Shown one piece after another: positions 25,501-32,618 of a DNA stretch of 49,483 bases; position 1 is the first letter of the stretch, and every line of letters begins with the position of its first letter. This stretch comes from Gammaproteobacteria bacterium (GTDB lineage Bacteria; Pseudomonadota; Gammaproteobacteria; Xanthomonadales; SZUA-36), in assembly GCA_024275935.1 (NCBI GenBank), contig JAJRYF010000089.1:1-49483 (forward strand). Reading direction: 5' to 3'. The translations under genes and the position numbers were made by a program. The notes under the pieces were generated by a model that made no database searches, was not told where the DNA came from, and saw nothing but the letters and a program-made list of their open reading frames with translations.

Positions 25501-26633
25501 TGTATTTGCGGGTACAGCAGTTAGCGCAGGCGGCAGATGCCGCTAATCTTGCCAAGTCATCTTTTCTGGCTACTATGAGTCATGAGATCCGGACTCCGTT
25601 AAACGGGGTTCTAGGGATGTCAGAACTGCTCTATGGAACTGAGCTGGACCCCCAGCAACGCAACCTGGTAGATTCCTTGCGACATTCAGGTGATAACTTG
25701 TTACGAGTTCTAAATGAGGTGCTTGACCTGTCTAAAATTGAAGCTGGTGTAATCGATATAGCCCAGAGCCAGGTTAATCTGAATGCACTATTAGAGCAGG
25801 TTATGACCCTGTTTGTAGGCGTTGCGGTACAGCGTAAGATAGAGCTTATAAGTGTGCTTGACCCTAATGTGCCAACGGTTATAGTCGGTGACCCTGCCAA
25901 GCTTGAGCAAGTGCTATGTAATTTGCTGAGTAATGCAATTAAGTTTACTGAGTCCGGTTATGTGGTGTTTGGGGTGAACTTGATGGCTACCCCGGAGCGG
26001 GTAGAGTTCTTCGTTCGCGATACTGGTATTGGTATTTTAGCTGCGGAACAATTAAGTATTTTCGATGCTTTTAATCAGGTAGACCAGTCGCCGAATCGCG
26101 AATATGAGGGCACTGGCTTGGGGCTTACAATCTCGCAACGCTTAGTCGAGGCTATGGGTGGCACTATTACTTTGGAGAGTAGCATTAACGAAGGCAGTTG
26201 TTTTTACTTTAACTTGCCATTAAGCGCTGTCTCCAACGCTGTGTCAGACTGGTTGGCAGATAGCTGCTTATTGCAACGCAACAGAGTATTGCTACAACTG
26301 GAGGACCCGCTGGCAGAGTCAGTTGAAAATTACTTGCAACGGTGGTCGATACCGGTGTGCCGAACGCCAGCAAACGAGAGCCAACAGGTGCCCGCAGATA
26401 TTGACACTATGGTGTTGTGTATAGACAAGGGTTTTACCAGTTGCGAGGAAGTAGCGGCTAAATCTGAACACCTGGCGCGGCAATATCCAGGAGTGGAGTT
26501 CGTTTTTCTGGTTCCGTTCAGCTCGGATTTAAAGCTCTGTCTTGGTATTCCGCATGCTTATACTTGTCAAAGGCCGGTTACTAGTGAGGCTTTGGCGACT
26601 GTTTTAATGGAAATTAATTTGGGAAGTCTCTGA
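22563..26633 (+). CDS. Propeller-type hybrid sensor histidine kinase
   Basis: A 1356-residue membrane sensor. Signal peptide (~10-35), then two periplasmic seven-bladed propellers built of two-component-propeller repeats (IWLGTREGLVRFNGRDF, LWVGTWGGGLLRLR, IWAGSREGLVYL and many more, residues ~45-690), a Y_Y_Y domain (YRYRLLGHDPNWVVA...YSRLPPGSYVFEVQA), one membrane helix (~800-825), a GAF-like region, HisKA with His1007 in TMSHEIRTPLNGVLG, and HATPase boxes CNLLSNAIKFT, VRDTGIGI, YEGTGLGLT. The last ~120 residues look like a receiver but lack the acidic pair, and RP replaces KP (QRPVTSEAL), so it is probably degenerate. Such sensors usually control polysaccharide or peptide utilisation loci; the neighbouring TBDT is the likely target. 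Starts at GTG. Confidence 0.9.
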   Translation: MGSGVSSLGVNKALVCGCVWLLLIVCLSPQQLLADQRITTPVFQTWNIDDGLPSGHIAAIARGPENHIWLGTREGLVRFNGRDFMVMRHDPKAPTSVLPSNSIQLLFSDSSGRLWVSVEEWGLLSLNASLQVEQRFTTTTASKLPGNDIWAIAEACDGSLWLGFYGQGLARLWPDTGQLRIYPPTVDQIGGLNARSVLSLLVDDECQLWVGTWGGGLLRLRAESDQFESVALPVDGIDTDVMIIALQQDRSGRIWAGSREGLVYLDSGAEEFKAFNFGVSSNRRLMITDIHQDSSGEIWLTSRLGIFQLTAAGKLENRFLPVTGLYGGLPTDSFWNMTEDHEGGMWFGSLGQGVVRLGPGWRNFQRIQRDPQQAGIPSADNIISTYWDAKTEHLWAGTVDDGLHYIDPDSLETTVYTQNTEQADSLMRERTRVVYRDSSERLWFGHSRGISEMLSPGKFKHWFNDPQWIAVLGESYVSDIAESQDGFLWLSLYGGGAMRFDPGGGPLKVYNRGQGEAEQLATESVTSVEITSDGTVWLGGDGGLQAISAAGRALHVIDEYADQVRDMTIAADGTLWVASRTGVSQYQLDLPKPKRLRQYSTIDGLPPTTATGIKVVNDEVWVTTRGGLVRIRPAKDELRICSKVDGLPSIEFEERTMSVRDNQRIYAGTSMGIFTFEPAMLVDNAQHINAKVFAVRTIDQVIPRGDSGANLVRVSHDAGVVTFEFGALTFSGVEQLRYRYRLLGHDPNWVVARNIAERSYSRLPPGSYVFEVQASAQEGKWPDTFDRTVLIVDSPPWRSWQAYLLYILFILGAVLVAWYRWQMELKRRAALALAKQREQSAETQRQLTRFLTESLDINEIMTRFSSTLQQQLKVSGLLLQFKGEDLPEKAFVAGDCGAIKDVDWIGRLEEQGLYIPDWSGMKLELGQNTHAYIAPLASGDELLGVAIINGGKEQEFTPAIQSLIKLDTKVAASALQNARLYLRVQQLAQAADAANLAKSSFLATMSHEIRTPLNGVLGMSELLYGTELDPQQRNLVDSLRHSGDNLLRVLNEVLDLSKIEAGVIDIAQSQVNLNALLEQVMTLFVGVAVQRKIELISVLDPNVPTVIVGDPAKLEQVLCNLLSNAIKFTESGYVVFGVNLMATPERVEFFVRDTGIGILAAEQLSIFDAFNQVDQSPNREYEGTGLGLTISQRLVEAMGGTITLESSINEGSCFYFNLPLSAVSNAVSDWLADSCLLQRNRVLLQLEDPLAESVENYLQRWSIPVCRTPANESQQVPADIDTMVLCIDKGFTSCEEVAAKSEHLARQYPGVEFVFLVPFSSDLKLCLGIPHAYTCQRPVTSEALATVLMEINLGSL

Positions 26634-26659
26634 CCTATTCGCAAGGCTAGCAAAACTCC

Positions 26660-26748
26660 GTCGTTCCGGGGCGGCGAGTAGCCGAACCCGGAATCCATGC
26701 GGCGGGGCTGGATTCGGGATATTGCTACTCGCAATCGATGTGCAGAAC
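26660..26748. repeat. REP-like doublet, second copy
   Basis: Unit 1 (26660-26697) is identical to the inverted unit at 6299-6336 except for one base (37 of 38). Unit 2 (26709-26748) is a degenerate inverted copy, TGGATTCGGG then GCTACTCGC. Orientation and spacing mirror the first doublet. It fills the gap between the convergent hybrid kinase and aroB genes. Confidence 0.8.
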
Positions 26749-26784
26749 GGCCCGGTGGGCACAAAGTCGCCGGTGCGTAGCAGC

Positions 26785-27870
26785 TTACGGCGTTAAGAGA
26801 AAGCTATCGAGGACTGCGTGGATATCTTGTGTGGATACATCAGCATTAACAACCGCGGTTCCAAGTTCCTTCAACAGGATAAATCGGTACTTCCCGCCAA
26901 TGTTTTTCTTGTCCAGGCGCATATAGTCTATCAATATCTGATTATCCGGCAGCCCTACCTCCGGGCCGGTTAAACCAAGCTTGCCGGAAAGCTCGGTTAA
27001 GCGCCGCTCCGCATCGCCACTATCGAGCCCCATTCTAGTGCTCAGGCGGGCTGCTAATATCATGCCTATGGCTACAGCTTCCCCATGCAGCCAGCGCTTA
27101 TATTCAGTGGCAGCCTCAAGCGCATGGGCAAAGGTATGGCCAAAATTAAGCAAAGCTCGTGGCCCCTGTTCCAGTTCATCGGCTGCAACCAGAGCTGCTT
27201 TTGCTTGGATCGAGCTTATAACTGCCTGCTCTATGGGTTCTGGGAGGCGGGCATTCAAAGCGGTGGCGTGCCGGTCTAACCAGTCAAAGAAATTCAGGTC
27301 TGTAATGGCGCCATATTTGATTACTTCCGCGAGGCCGGCACGGAATTCCCTTATTGGTAGGGTGTTGAGGGTTTCGCAATCGACAACTACCGCGCAAGGC
27401 TGATGGAAGGATCCCAGCAGGTTCTTGCCGGCGCTGTGGTTAATAGCAGTTTTGCCACCAACTGAGGCATCAACCTGCGCTAATAAGGTGGTTGGAACCT
27501 GGATTATATCTATGCCTCGCATCCAGCAAGCGGCAGCAAAGCCAGCGAGGTCTCCAGTAACCCCGCCGCCTATAGCAATTATGCAGGCATCGCGACCAAA
27601 CTCCATAGTGGCCAGCTTATCGGTAATCAATTGCCAGTTGCTCAGGTTTTTAGTTTGTTCACCATCTGCCAATATAAGCTGCTCATTGCGTCCACCCGGT
27701 AGTGCTGAAAGCAGGGTCTGCAAATACAATGGCGCAACCACTTCGTTGCTAACTATCAATACTGGTTGGTCGTTGAGTAATTTAGCCCACAGGGCGCGGT
27801 TGCTAAGAATTCCGCCACCAATATAAACCGGATAATCACGACTGCCGGTTTTAAGATCAATCAGCTCCAT
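26785..27870 (-). CDS. aroB: 3-dehydroquinate synthase
   Basis: Second step of the shikimate pathway, converting DAHP to 3-dehydroquinate with NAD+ and a divalent metal. The 361-residue protein has the signatures LADGEQTKNLSNWQLI, IAIGGGVTGDLAGFAAACWM (NAD-binding), IQVPTTLLAQVDASVGGKTA, and the metal-ligand region LNFGHTFAHALEA with LHGEAVAIGM. Length is standard. Its ATG shares one base with the aroK stop (TAATG), so translation is coupled to aroK. Confidence 0.97.
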   Translation of the reverse strand: MELIDLKTGSRDYPVYIGGGILSNRALWAKLLNDQPVLIVSNEVVAPLYLQTLLSALPGGRNEQLILADGEQTKNLSNWQLITDKLATMEFGRDACIIAIGGGVTGDLAGFAAACWMRGIDIIQVPTTLLAQVDASVGGKTAINHSAGKNLLGSFHQPCAVVVDCETLNTLPIREFRAGLAEVIKYGAITDLNFFDWLDRHATALNARLPEPIEQAVISSIQAKAALVAADELEQGPRALLNFGHTFAHALEAATEYKRWLHGEAVAIGMILAARLSTRMGLDSGDAERRLTELSGKLGLTGPEVGLPDNQILIDYMRLDKKNIGGKYRFILLKELGTAVVNADVSTQDIHAVLDSFLLTP

Positions 27871-28409
27871 TAATTTAGGCTGGTCTCGGCCAGGTACTTG
27901 GCAATGGCATCGAGTATCCGTGAGACCATGTAGGTACTGCTGCCCTGGCCTGATGCAACCCGGACATCTGCCAGTGAGCGATATAGTGGGTCCCGCTCAT
28001 GGTGCAGTTTTAAGAGAATTTCTTCTCTGTCTGCGCTACTCAGTAGGGGGCGTTTCTTATCCATCCGTAGTCGCTCCAGCTGCTGTTTTACGGTGGTTTC
28101 CAGGTAAACAACGATACCGCTACGGCGGATGCTAATACGGTTTTCCTCAGAGGCAACCACCCCACCACCGGTAGCAATCACGGCATTGGGCAAAAGCAGT
28201 AACTCTTCTAGTAAAACTGCTTCACGGCGGCGGAATCCAGCTTCCCCTTCAATATCAAAAATTGTTGCTATATCTACCCCAGTACGGTTCTCAAGTTCGC
28301 TGTCGCAATCCACAAATTCGCGCCCCAGCTTGGTAGCTAACTGGCGACCAACTGTAGTTTTACCAGCTCCCATGGAGCCAATCAGAATGATGTTTTGATT
28401 TATTTTCAC
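27870..28409 (-). CDS. aroK: Shikimate kinase
   Basis: Phosphorylates shikimate at the 3-hydroxyl using ATP. A 179-residue P-loop kinase: Walker A GSMGAGKT (11-18), shikimate-binding DCDSELENRTG and FRRREAVLLEEL, the Walker-B-like GGGVVA, and the lid region RPLL. Starts with GTG, preceded by TAGGA. First gene of an aroK-aroB operon. In many Gammaproteobacteria pilMNOPQ lie immediately upstream; here upstream is 250 bp of AT-rich non-coding DNA, so the usual pil linkage is lost. Confidence 0.96.
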   Translation of the reverse strand: MKINQNIILIGSMGAGKTTVGRQLATKLGREFVDCDSELENRTGVDIATIFDIEGEAGFRRREAVLLEELLLLPNAVIATGGGVVASEENRISIRRSGIVVYLETTVKQQLERLRMDKKRPLLSSADREEILLKLHHERDPLYRSLADVRVASGQGSSTYMVSRILDAIAKYLAETSLN

Positions 28410-28660
28410 TTAATTCCTAATTTCCTAGCTAAGAAGGTATATTTTGTACCCGCGGTTAATCCCATAGAAGAACGAAAAACAAGCGCTGAACTTATTGATA
28501 TGGCTTATATTTTTCATTTTACTTTAAAAGAATATAATGCCATTATATCGTGCTTCTATCCAGAGGTTTGGAAAATTATAACCTTTGAATGCTCAATGAA
28601 GATGCCCTTTGTTGATAACTCCGTTAACATATAAGCACCGAGATAAAGATTGGACAAGAA

Positions 28661-29182
28661 ATGACCCGTTTTTTTATACTATTTGTGATTTTGCTGGTTG
28701 GCCTGTTTACGTTGGAGATTTTGCAGCCAGTACAGGATTATGTGATTTCTCCCTTCACCGGGGTACTGGCCAAAATTAGTGTTTTTTTAATCGAACTGTT
28801 TGATGATCAGGTAATTTCCAGTGGTCGGGTTATTCGTAGTCTTGAAAATGGTTTTGCAGTTGAGATTCAGGCTGGTTGCAACGGTGTAGAGGCGTTAATT
28901 ATATTGTTTGCTGCCTTATTCGCTTTTCCGGCTCCGCTAAAAAATAAATTTATCGGCTTTTTCTGGGGCTTTTTTGCCATTCAAATCCTGAATTTGGTAA
29001 GGATCATTTCTCTTTTTTATCTGGGGCAATGGAATGAAACTGCGTTTACCTGGTTTCACTTGTATCTCTGGCAGGCGTTGATTATTCTCGATGCTTTGAT
29101 TGTCTGGCTAATTTGGCTACGCTCACTGCCAAAGCCTGAACAACCGCCTCAAGATTCGCCGAATTTAGAACCAGCAAGCTAA
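28661..29182 (+). CDS. xrtH: Exosortase H-like transpeptidase (XrtH)
   Basis: Exosortases are multi-spanning inner-membrane enzymes that recognise a C-terminal sorting signal and cleave it. The 173-residue product has about five membrane helices and the exosortase/archaeosortase catalytic set: Cys73 in IQAGCNGVEA, Arg114 in LNLVRIISLFY and His133 in WFHLYLWQAL. The small size and the AGCNGVEAL sequence fit the XrtH type, whose targets carry an IPTLxxWG C-terminal signal. The C-terminal tail is Pro/Glu-rich. GGAC lies shortly upstream of the ATG. No target protein with such a signal and no polysaccharide cluster is seen in the window, so it acts on substrates encoded elsewhere. Confidence 0.85.
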   Translation: MTRFFILFVILLVGLFTLEILQPVQDYVISPFTGVLAKISVFLIELFDDQVISSGRVIRSLENGFAVEIQAGCNGVEALIILFAALFAFPAPLKNKFIGFFWGFFAIQILNLVRIISLFYLGQWNETAFTWFHLYLWQALIILDALIVWLIWLRSLPKPEQPPQDSPNLEPAS

Positions 29183-29209
29183 ATCTAGCCCGAATACCTA
29201 GCTGTGCCC

Positions 29210-29869
29210 CTAATGCGGGATAGTTTCTAATAAGTCGCCATTGGCATCCAGTTTAGGGTAGCTCAACTGGTGGCGTCGGCAGAAGTCTGTCAGTATCGGA
29301 TGCAGCCATTCAAAGCGTAGTCTATCTCTTTCCTCAGGGGGTAGGCGCATTTGCTGGTACAGTCCCGCCTGTTGCCGCTGTCGCTGAACTTCATAAAGGA
29401 TTACCGCGCAAGCAACTGAAACATTCAGTGAGGGGGTCATACCAACCATTGGAACAATCACCTCTGCATCTGCCATTTTCAGCGCTTGCGAACTTACGCC
29501 GGTTTTTTCAGTGCCAAATACTAGCGCAGTTGGCTGGCAATAGTCCAGCGTGCGGAAATCAATAGCTTGTGCAGATAGGTGGGTAACTACTAGTTGATAA
29601 CCAGCAGCTTTTAATTGCTTATAGGCAGCGCTGATATTCTTATGCGCCTCAACTTCTACCCATTTGTGCGCGCCACTACTGATGTGCGCATACTCAGGCA
29701 CACCGCTATGGTGTGCCACTGCGTGTACTTTCGGAATACCCACCGCGTCACAGCTACGAATAATGGCGGAAAAATTATGTGGTTTGTAAACTTGCTCAAG
29801 TAACACCGTGAGGTCAGGCTGGCGGCGTGCTAACACCGCATCTACAATTCGCAATCGCTCAGGTGTCAC
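29210..29869 (-). CDS. trmH: tRNA (guanosine(18)-2'-O)-methyltransferase
   Basis: A 219-residue SPOUT-family enzyme that 2'-O-methylates G18 of tRNA using S-adenosylmethionine. Family motifs: LLEQVYKPHNFSAIIRSCDA (motif 1, with the catalytic Arg), LVFGTEKTGVS (motif 2) and VPMVGMTPSLNVSVACAVIL (motif 3, the knot). The C-terminal Arg-rich extension is typical of TrmH. It starts at a GTG only 5 nt after the DUF4426 stop, so the two are co-transcribed. Confidence 0.94.
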   Translation of the reverse strand: MTPERLRIVDAVLARRQPDLTVLLEQVYKPHNFSAIIRSCDAVGIPKVHAVAHHSGVPEYAHISSGAHKWVEVEAHKNISAAYKQLKAAGYQLVVTHLSAQAIDFRTLDYCQPTALVFGTEKTGVSSQALKMADAEVIVPMVGMTPSLNVSVACAVILYEVQRQRQQAGLYQQMRLPPEERDRLRFEWLHPILTDFCRRHQLSYPKLDANGDLLETIPH

Positions 29870-29874
29870 TGAAA

Positions 29875-30339
29875 TTATTCAGTAAAAAATTGTTGGCGGA
29901 AATTTAATTTTAGCGATTGCTTTTCACCATCAGGGGTGACCTCAATTTGGAAATCGAAAGTTTCTTCGTTGTTGAAACGAAACTCTCCAAGGTAATAAAC
30001 TGCGCCCGGGCCATTCTCGCCTACACTAGGCTCGGATACTTCGCGCAACTGTATTTGCCGGCGTTGACCAGTCAGGTTTATGGCGCTAGCTGTGGTCTGT
30101 GCGTGTATCGGGATGGTGCTGCCATCGGTAGCTTTTTTCAATACTGTGATATTTAATAAAGCCCGGCTGCCAGAGCGAAGAATATTGTTGGCCTTAGCCA
30201 CCTGGGGGGGCAATAAATTGGTATTGATGGCGTTATAGTGAATCACATAGTCGCCATATTGCTGTGATTGTTGCGCCGAGGCTGGGTTACAGAGAAATAA
30301 CCAAAGGCCTGCAAACAGTAATTTTGAGACTATTTTCAT
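29875..30339 (-). CDS. DUF4426 exported protein
   Basis: A 154-residue secreted protein of the DUF4426 family; function unknown. Signal peptide to about residue 22 (CNPASA). The mature start QQYGDYVIHYNAINTNLLPP, then VAKANNILRSGSRALLNITV, is the family's recognisable opening. In Pseudomonas the homologue follows metX-metW in the yggT neighbourhood; here it directly follows yggT, with trmH immediately downstream. The ~88 bp between yggT and this gene contains CCGGATC/GATCCGG arms (30374-30380, 30413-30419). AGGAG precedes the ATG. Confidence 0.85.
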   Translation of the reverse strand: MKIVSKLLFAGLWLFLCNPASAQQSQQYGDYVIHYNAINTNLLPPQVAKANNILRSGSRALLNITVLKKATDGSTIPIHAQTTASAINLTGQRRQIQLREVSEPSVGENGPGAVYYLGEFRFNNEETFDFQIEVTPDGEKQSLKLNFRQQFFTE

Positions 30340-30427
30340 AGTGCATCTCCTTATTTCAATTACTAATATGCTGCCGGATCCAGACGACCATAATTGGCAG
30401 TAGCCTGATCCTGATCCGGGCAGGTTA

Positions 30428-30970
30428 CTAGTATCCTACCAAAAGCCGCAGGAATTGTATTGCTATAAGCGCCACAAGTGGACTGAAATCAAAACCGCCA
30501 GCGGCTGGTAACCACCGCCGCAACGGCGACAGTACCGGCTCGGTTAGTTGGTAAATCAATGGAATTATGGGGTGACGCCAGGACTGTCCTAGCCAGCTAA
30601 TTACTATAGTAACGATAATCAGCACACTGTAGAGGCTTAAAACTGTGTGTGCAGATCGAATAAGAGTCCGCCCGGTAATTGAGAACCAGTTAGTTGCTAG
30701 TGGATCCCAAAAAGCCACAGTCAACCCGGTTGCGAGCAAATACAGGAACAGACTGGCGCTATCTATTTTCCCAGCCGGCTGTAGTAGTCGGCGGACTGGT
30801 GTTACTACCGGGTTGGTCAGCATTACAATAACCTGTACTAGTGGATTACGGTAATCTGCTTTAACCCATTGCAGAATCAGCCGCAGCAATAAGACTAGAG
30901 TAAACAGGGTTAGCAGGGTTTCCAGCAACCAGCTGCCGGCATTAGTGAAATTGTTACTAAGTTGCTCCAT
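30428..30970 (-). CDS. YggT-family membrane protein
   Basis: A ~180-residue integral membrane protein with two YGGT domains, each a pair of helices with the conserved loop: LLRLILQWVKADYRNPLVQV (first) and VISWLGQSWRHPIIPLIYQL followed by TEPVLSPLRRWLP (second). The role is poorly defined; it has been linked to membrane or osmotic stress and, via synteny, to YggS. ATG at 30970 (MEQLSNNFTNAG) is chosen over an upstream frame start because GGGGACG precedes it and family members begin there; it overlaps the proC end by 14 nt, part of a yggS-proC-yggT operon. Confidence 0.9.
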   Translation of the reverse strand: MEQLSNNFTNAGSWLLETLLTLFTLVLLLRLILQWVKADYRNPLVQVIVMLTNPVVTPVRRLLQPAGKIDSASLFLYLLATGLTVAFWDPLATNWFSITGRTLIRSAHTVLSLYSVLIIVTIVISWLGQSWRHPIIPLIYQLTEPVLSPLRRWLPAAGGFDFSPLVALIAIQFLRLLVGY

Positions 30971-31784
30971 TTTCGTCCCCACGGGCCAATTCGCGGCCAC
31001 GGTCGCGGGCGCTTAATACTGCCCGGTGAATAATTTTGTCCCAGCCAGAGTTTATTAGCTCATCCATAGCTGCCGCAGTGGTACCGCCGGGAGAAGTTAC
31101 CTGTTGGCGTAATTGAGTGACATCGGTAGTGCTCTGTAGTGCTAATTGCCCAGCTCCGGCTACGGTATTGGCAGCCAAAGTGGTTGCGAGATCAAGGCTC
31201 AGGCCGGCTTTAACCCCGGCATCGCGCATCGCCTCGATAAGGTAGAAGGCATAGGCAGGCCCCGAACCGGAAACTGCGGTAACCGCATCCATTAGTTGCT
31301 CATCACCTACCCAAACAGTTTGCCCAACTGCCGCGAGGATAGCTTGCGCCTGGTTTTTATCATCTTGCTGGCAACCAGCATTGGCATATAGCCCGGAAAT
31401 TCCCTTGCCAATTAGTGCTGGGGTATTAGGCATAGCCCGGACGATTGCAGTTTCTCGGCCCAGCAGTGACTCAATTTTTTCACAAGAAACCCCCGCAGCG
31501 ATAGAAATTAGTAGCTGCCCGGGGTGAAGCTGGGCTTTGATTTGTTGGATTACTACAGGAATGATTTGCGGCTTTACTGCTAAAATGATGATCTCTGTCG
31601 TAGCTATAGCCTCGGTAGGGCTGCTATGGCCGTGTACGCCATAAAGGTTTTCTAGCTGCTTGCGTATGGTTGCCACCGGCTCCACCACTAGGATGCTTGC
31701 CCCTGCCTGTGGATCGTCGGCGCAGAGGCCGCCGATAATAGCGGTAGCCATGTTGCCGCCACCAATAAAGCCGATAGTTTTCAT
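30957..31784 (-). CDS. proC: Pyrroline-5-carboxylate reductase
   Basis: Final step of proline synthesis, reducing pyrroline-5-carboxylate with NAD(P)H. The 275-residue protein shows the Rossmann loop GFIGGGNMATAIIGG at the N-terminus, AVKPQ, RAMPNTPALIGKGISGLYAN, and the C-terminal dimerisation/active-site helix with VSGSGPAYAFYLIEAMRDAG and VTSPGGTTAAAMDEL. It lies between yggS (19 nt upstream) and yggT (overlapping), the conserved gammaproteobacterial order. Confidence 0.97.
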   Translation of the reverse strand: MKTIGFIGGGNMATAIIGGLCADDPQAGASILVVEPVATIRKQLENLYGVHGHSSPTEAIATTEIIILAVKPQIIPVVIQQIKAQLHPGQLLISIAAGVSCEKIESLLGRETAIVRAMPNTPALIGKGISGLYANAGCQQDDKNQAQAILAAVGQTVWVGDEQLMDAVTAVSGSGPAYAFYLIEAMRDAGVKAGLSLDLATTLAANTVAGAGQLALQSTTDVTQLRQQVTSPGGTTAAAMDELINSGWDKIIHRAVLSARDRGRELARGDENGAT

Positions 31785-31803
31785 AAATTATGCTCCAAAA
31801 TAT

Positions 31804-32490
31804 CTATTCTTCGCGTGGACCAAATAATAAAGTGCCTACTCTGACCATGGTGCTGCCTGCTGCAATAGCAGCTTCCAAGTCTGTGGACATTCCCATCGAT
31901 AGTGTATCAATGTCTGCACTGAGGGGTTTGATCTGTTGCATCAACTCAGTTAGTTTATGGAAACTATGGAGTTGTTGTTGCGTGGATTCCTTAATCGCCG
32001 GAATGGCCATTAGACCGCGCAGGCGTAAGCCGTCTAATTTAAGTGCCTGTTGTGCCAGCTGGTGGAGGTCTTTGGGGTTAATGCCGCGTTTGTGGACTTC
32101 AGCATCAATATTTACTTGTAACAAAATGTTTAATGGGGGCTTATTTGTGGGTCGCTGCTGCGCTAGGCGAGTTAACAGTTTTTCACTATCAACGCTTTGA
32201 ACCCAATCAAAATGGGTTGCAACCAGCCGGCTCTTGTTACTCTGTAATGGGCCGATAAAATGCCATTCAATTGGCAGGTCACTCAATTCACTTATCTTGC
32301 CCAAAGCCTCTTGCAGGTAACTTTCACCGAATGCTATTTGCCCTAAAGCATACAGTTTGCGTATCTCTAGCGCAGGCTGGCGCTTGCTCACAGCCAATAA
32401 GCGTACACAGCCAAGTGCCCTCCCAGAGCTGTCAATAGCTGTTAAGATGCGTTTATGCAGTTTTAAATTAGATTGTAAAAGTTCAGACAT
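31804..32490 (-). CDS. yggS: PLP homeostasis protein YggS/PROSC
   Basis: A 228-residue non-enzymatic PLP-binding TIM-barrel protein that keeps vitamin B6 and amino-acid pools balanced. PLP Lys36 is in LLAVSKRQPA; FGESYLQEA, WHFIGPLQSNKSR and LSMGMSTDLEAAIAAGSTMV followed by RVGTLLFG form the phosphate site. Slightly unusual: the family's usual FGENYVQE is FGESYLQE here. First gene of the yggS-proC-yggT operon and divergent from pilT, sharing a 128-bp regulatory region. Confidence 0.95.
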   Translation of the reverse strand: MSELLQSNLKLHKRILTAIDSSGRALGCVRLLAVSKRQPALEIRKLYALGQIAFGESYLQEALGKISELSDLPIEWHFIGPLQSNKSRLVATHFDWVQSVDSEKLLTRLAQQRPTNKPPLNILLQVNIDAEVHKRGINPKDLHQLAQQALKLDGLRLRGLMAIPAIKESTQQQLHSFHKLTELMQQIKPLSADIDTLSMGMSTDLEAAIAAGSTMVRVGTLLFGPREE

Positions 32491-32556
32491 ACTTGCCTAA
32501 AAGTACTATAGTATTCTATGGTTAGAGTATAACTCTTAGGTTTACCATGATAACAA

Positions 32557-32578
32557 GTTTAAAAGGTAGCCTTTAAAC
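32557..32578. repeat. Bulged inverted repeat upstream of pilT
   Basis: GTTTAAAAGG-TAG-CCTTTAAAC pairs completely apart from one extra A. It lies 41 nt before pilT in the yggS/pilT divergent region; a second small repeat AGAGT-ATA-ACTCT is at 32524-32536. They could be operator or leader structures. Confidence 0.35.
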
Positions 32579-32618
32579 ATGATATTTTAGCGCAGGGTGC
32601 CAGCAATGAGGGATACAA

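Noticed and set aside
28395-28634. 79-codon plus-strand frame between aroK and xrtH
   Set aside because: It overlaps the aroK start region, lies in AT-rich DNA, has no ribosome-binding site and shows no domain. The ~250-bp region 28410-28660 is treated as non-coding, holding the aroK and xrtH promoters.
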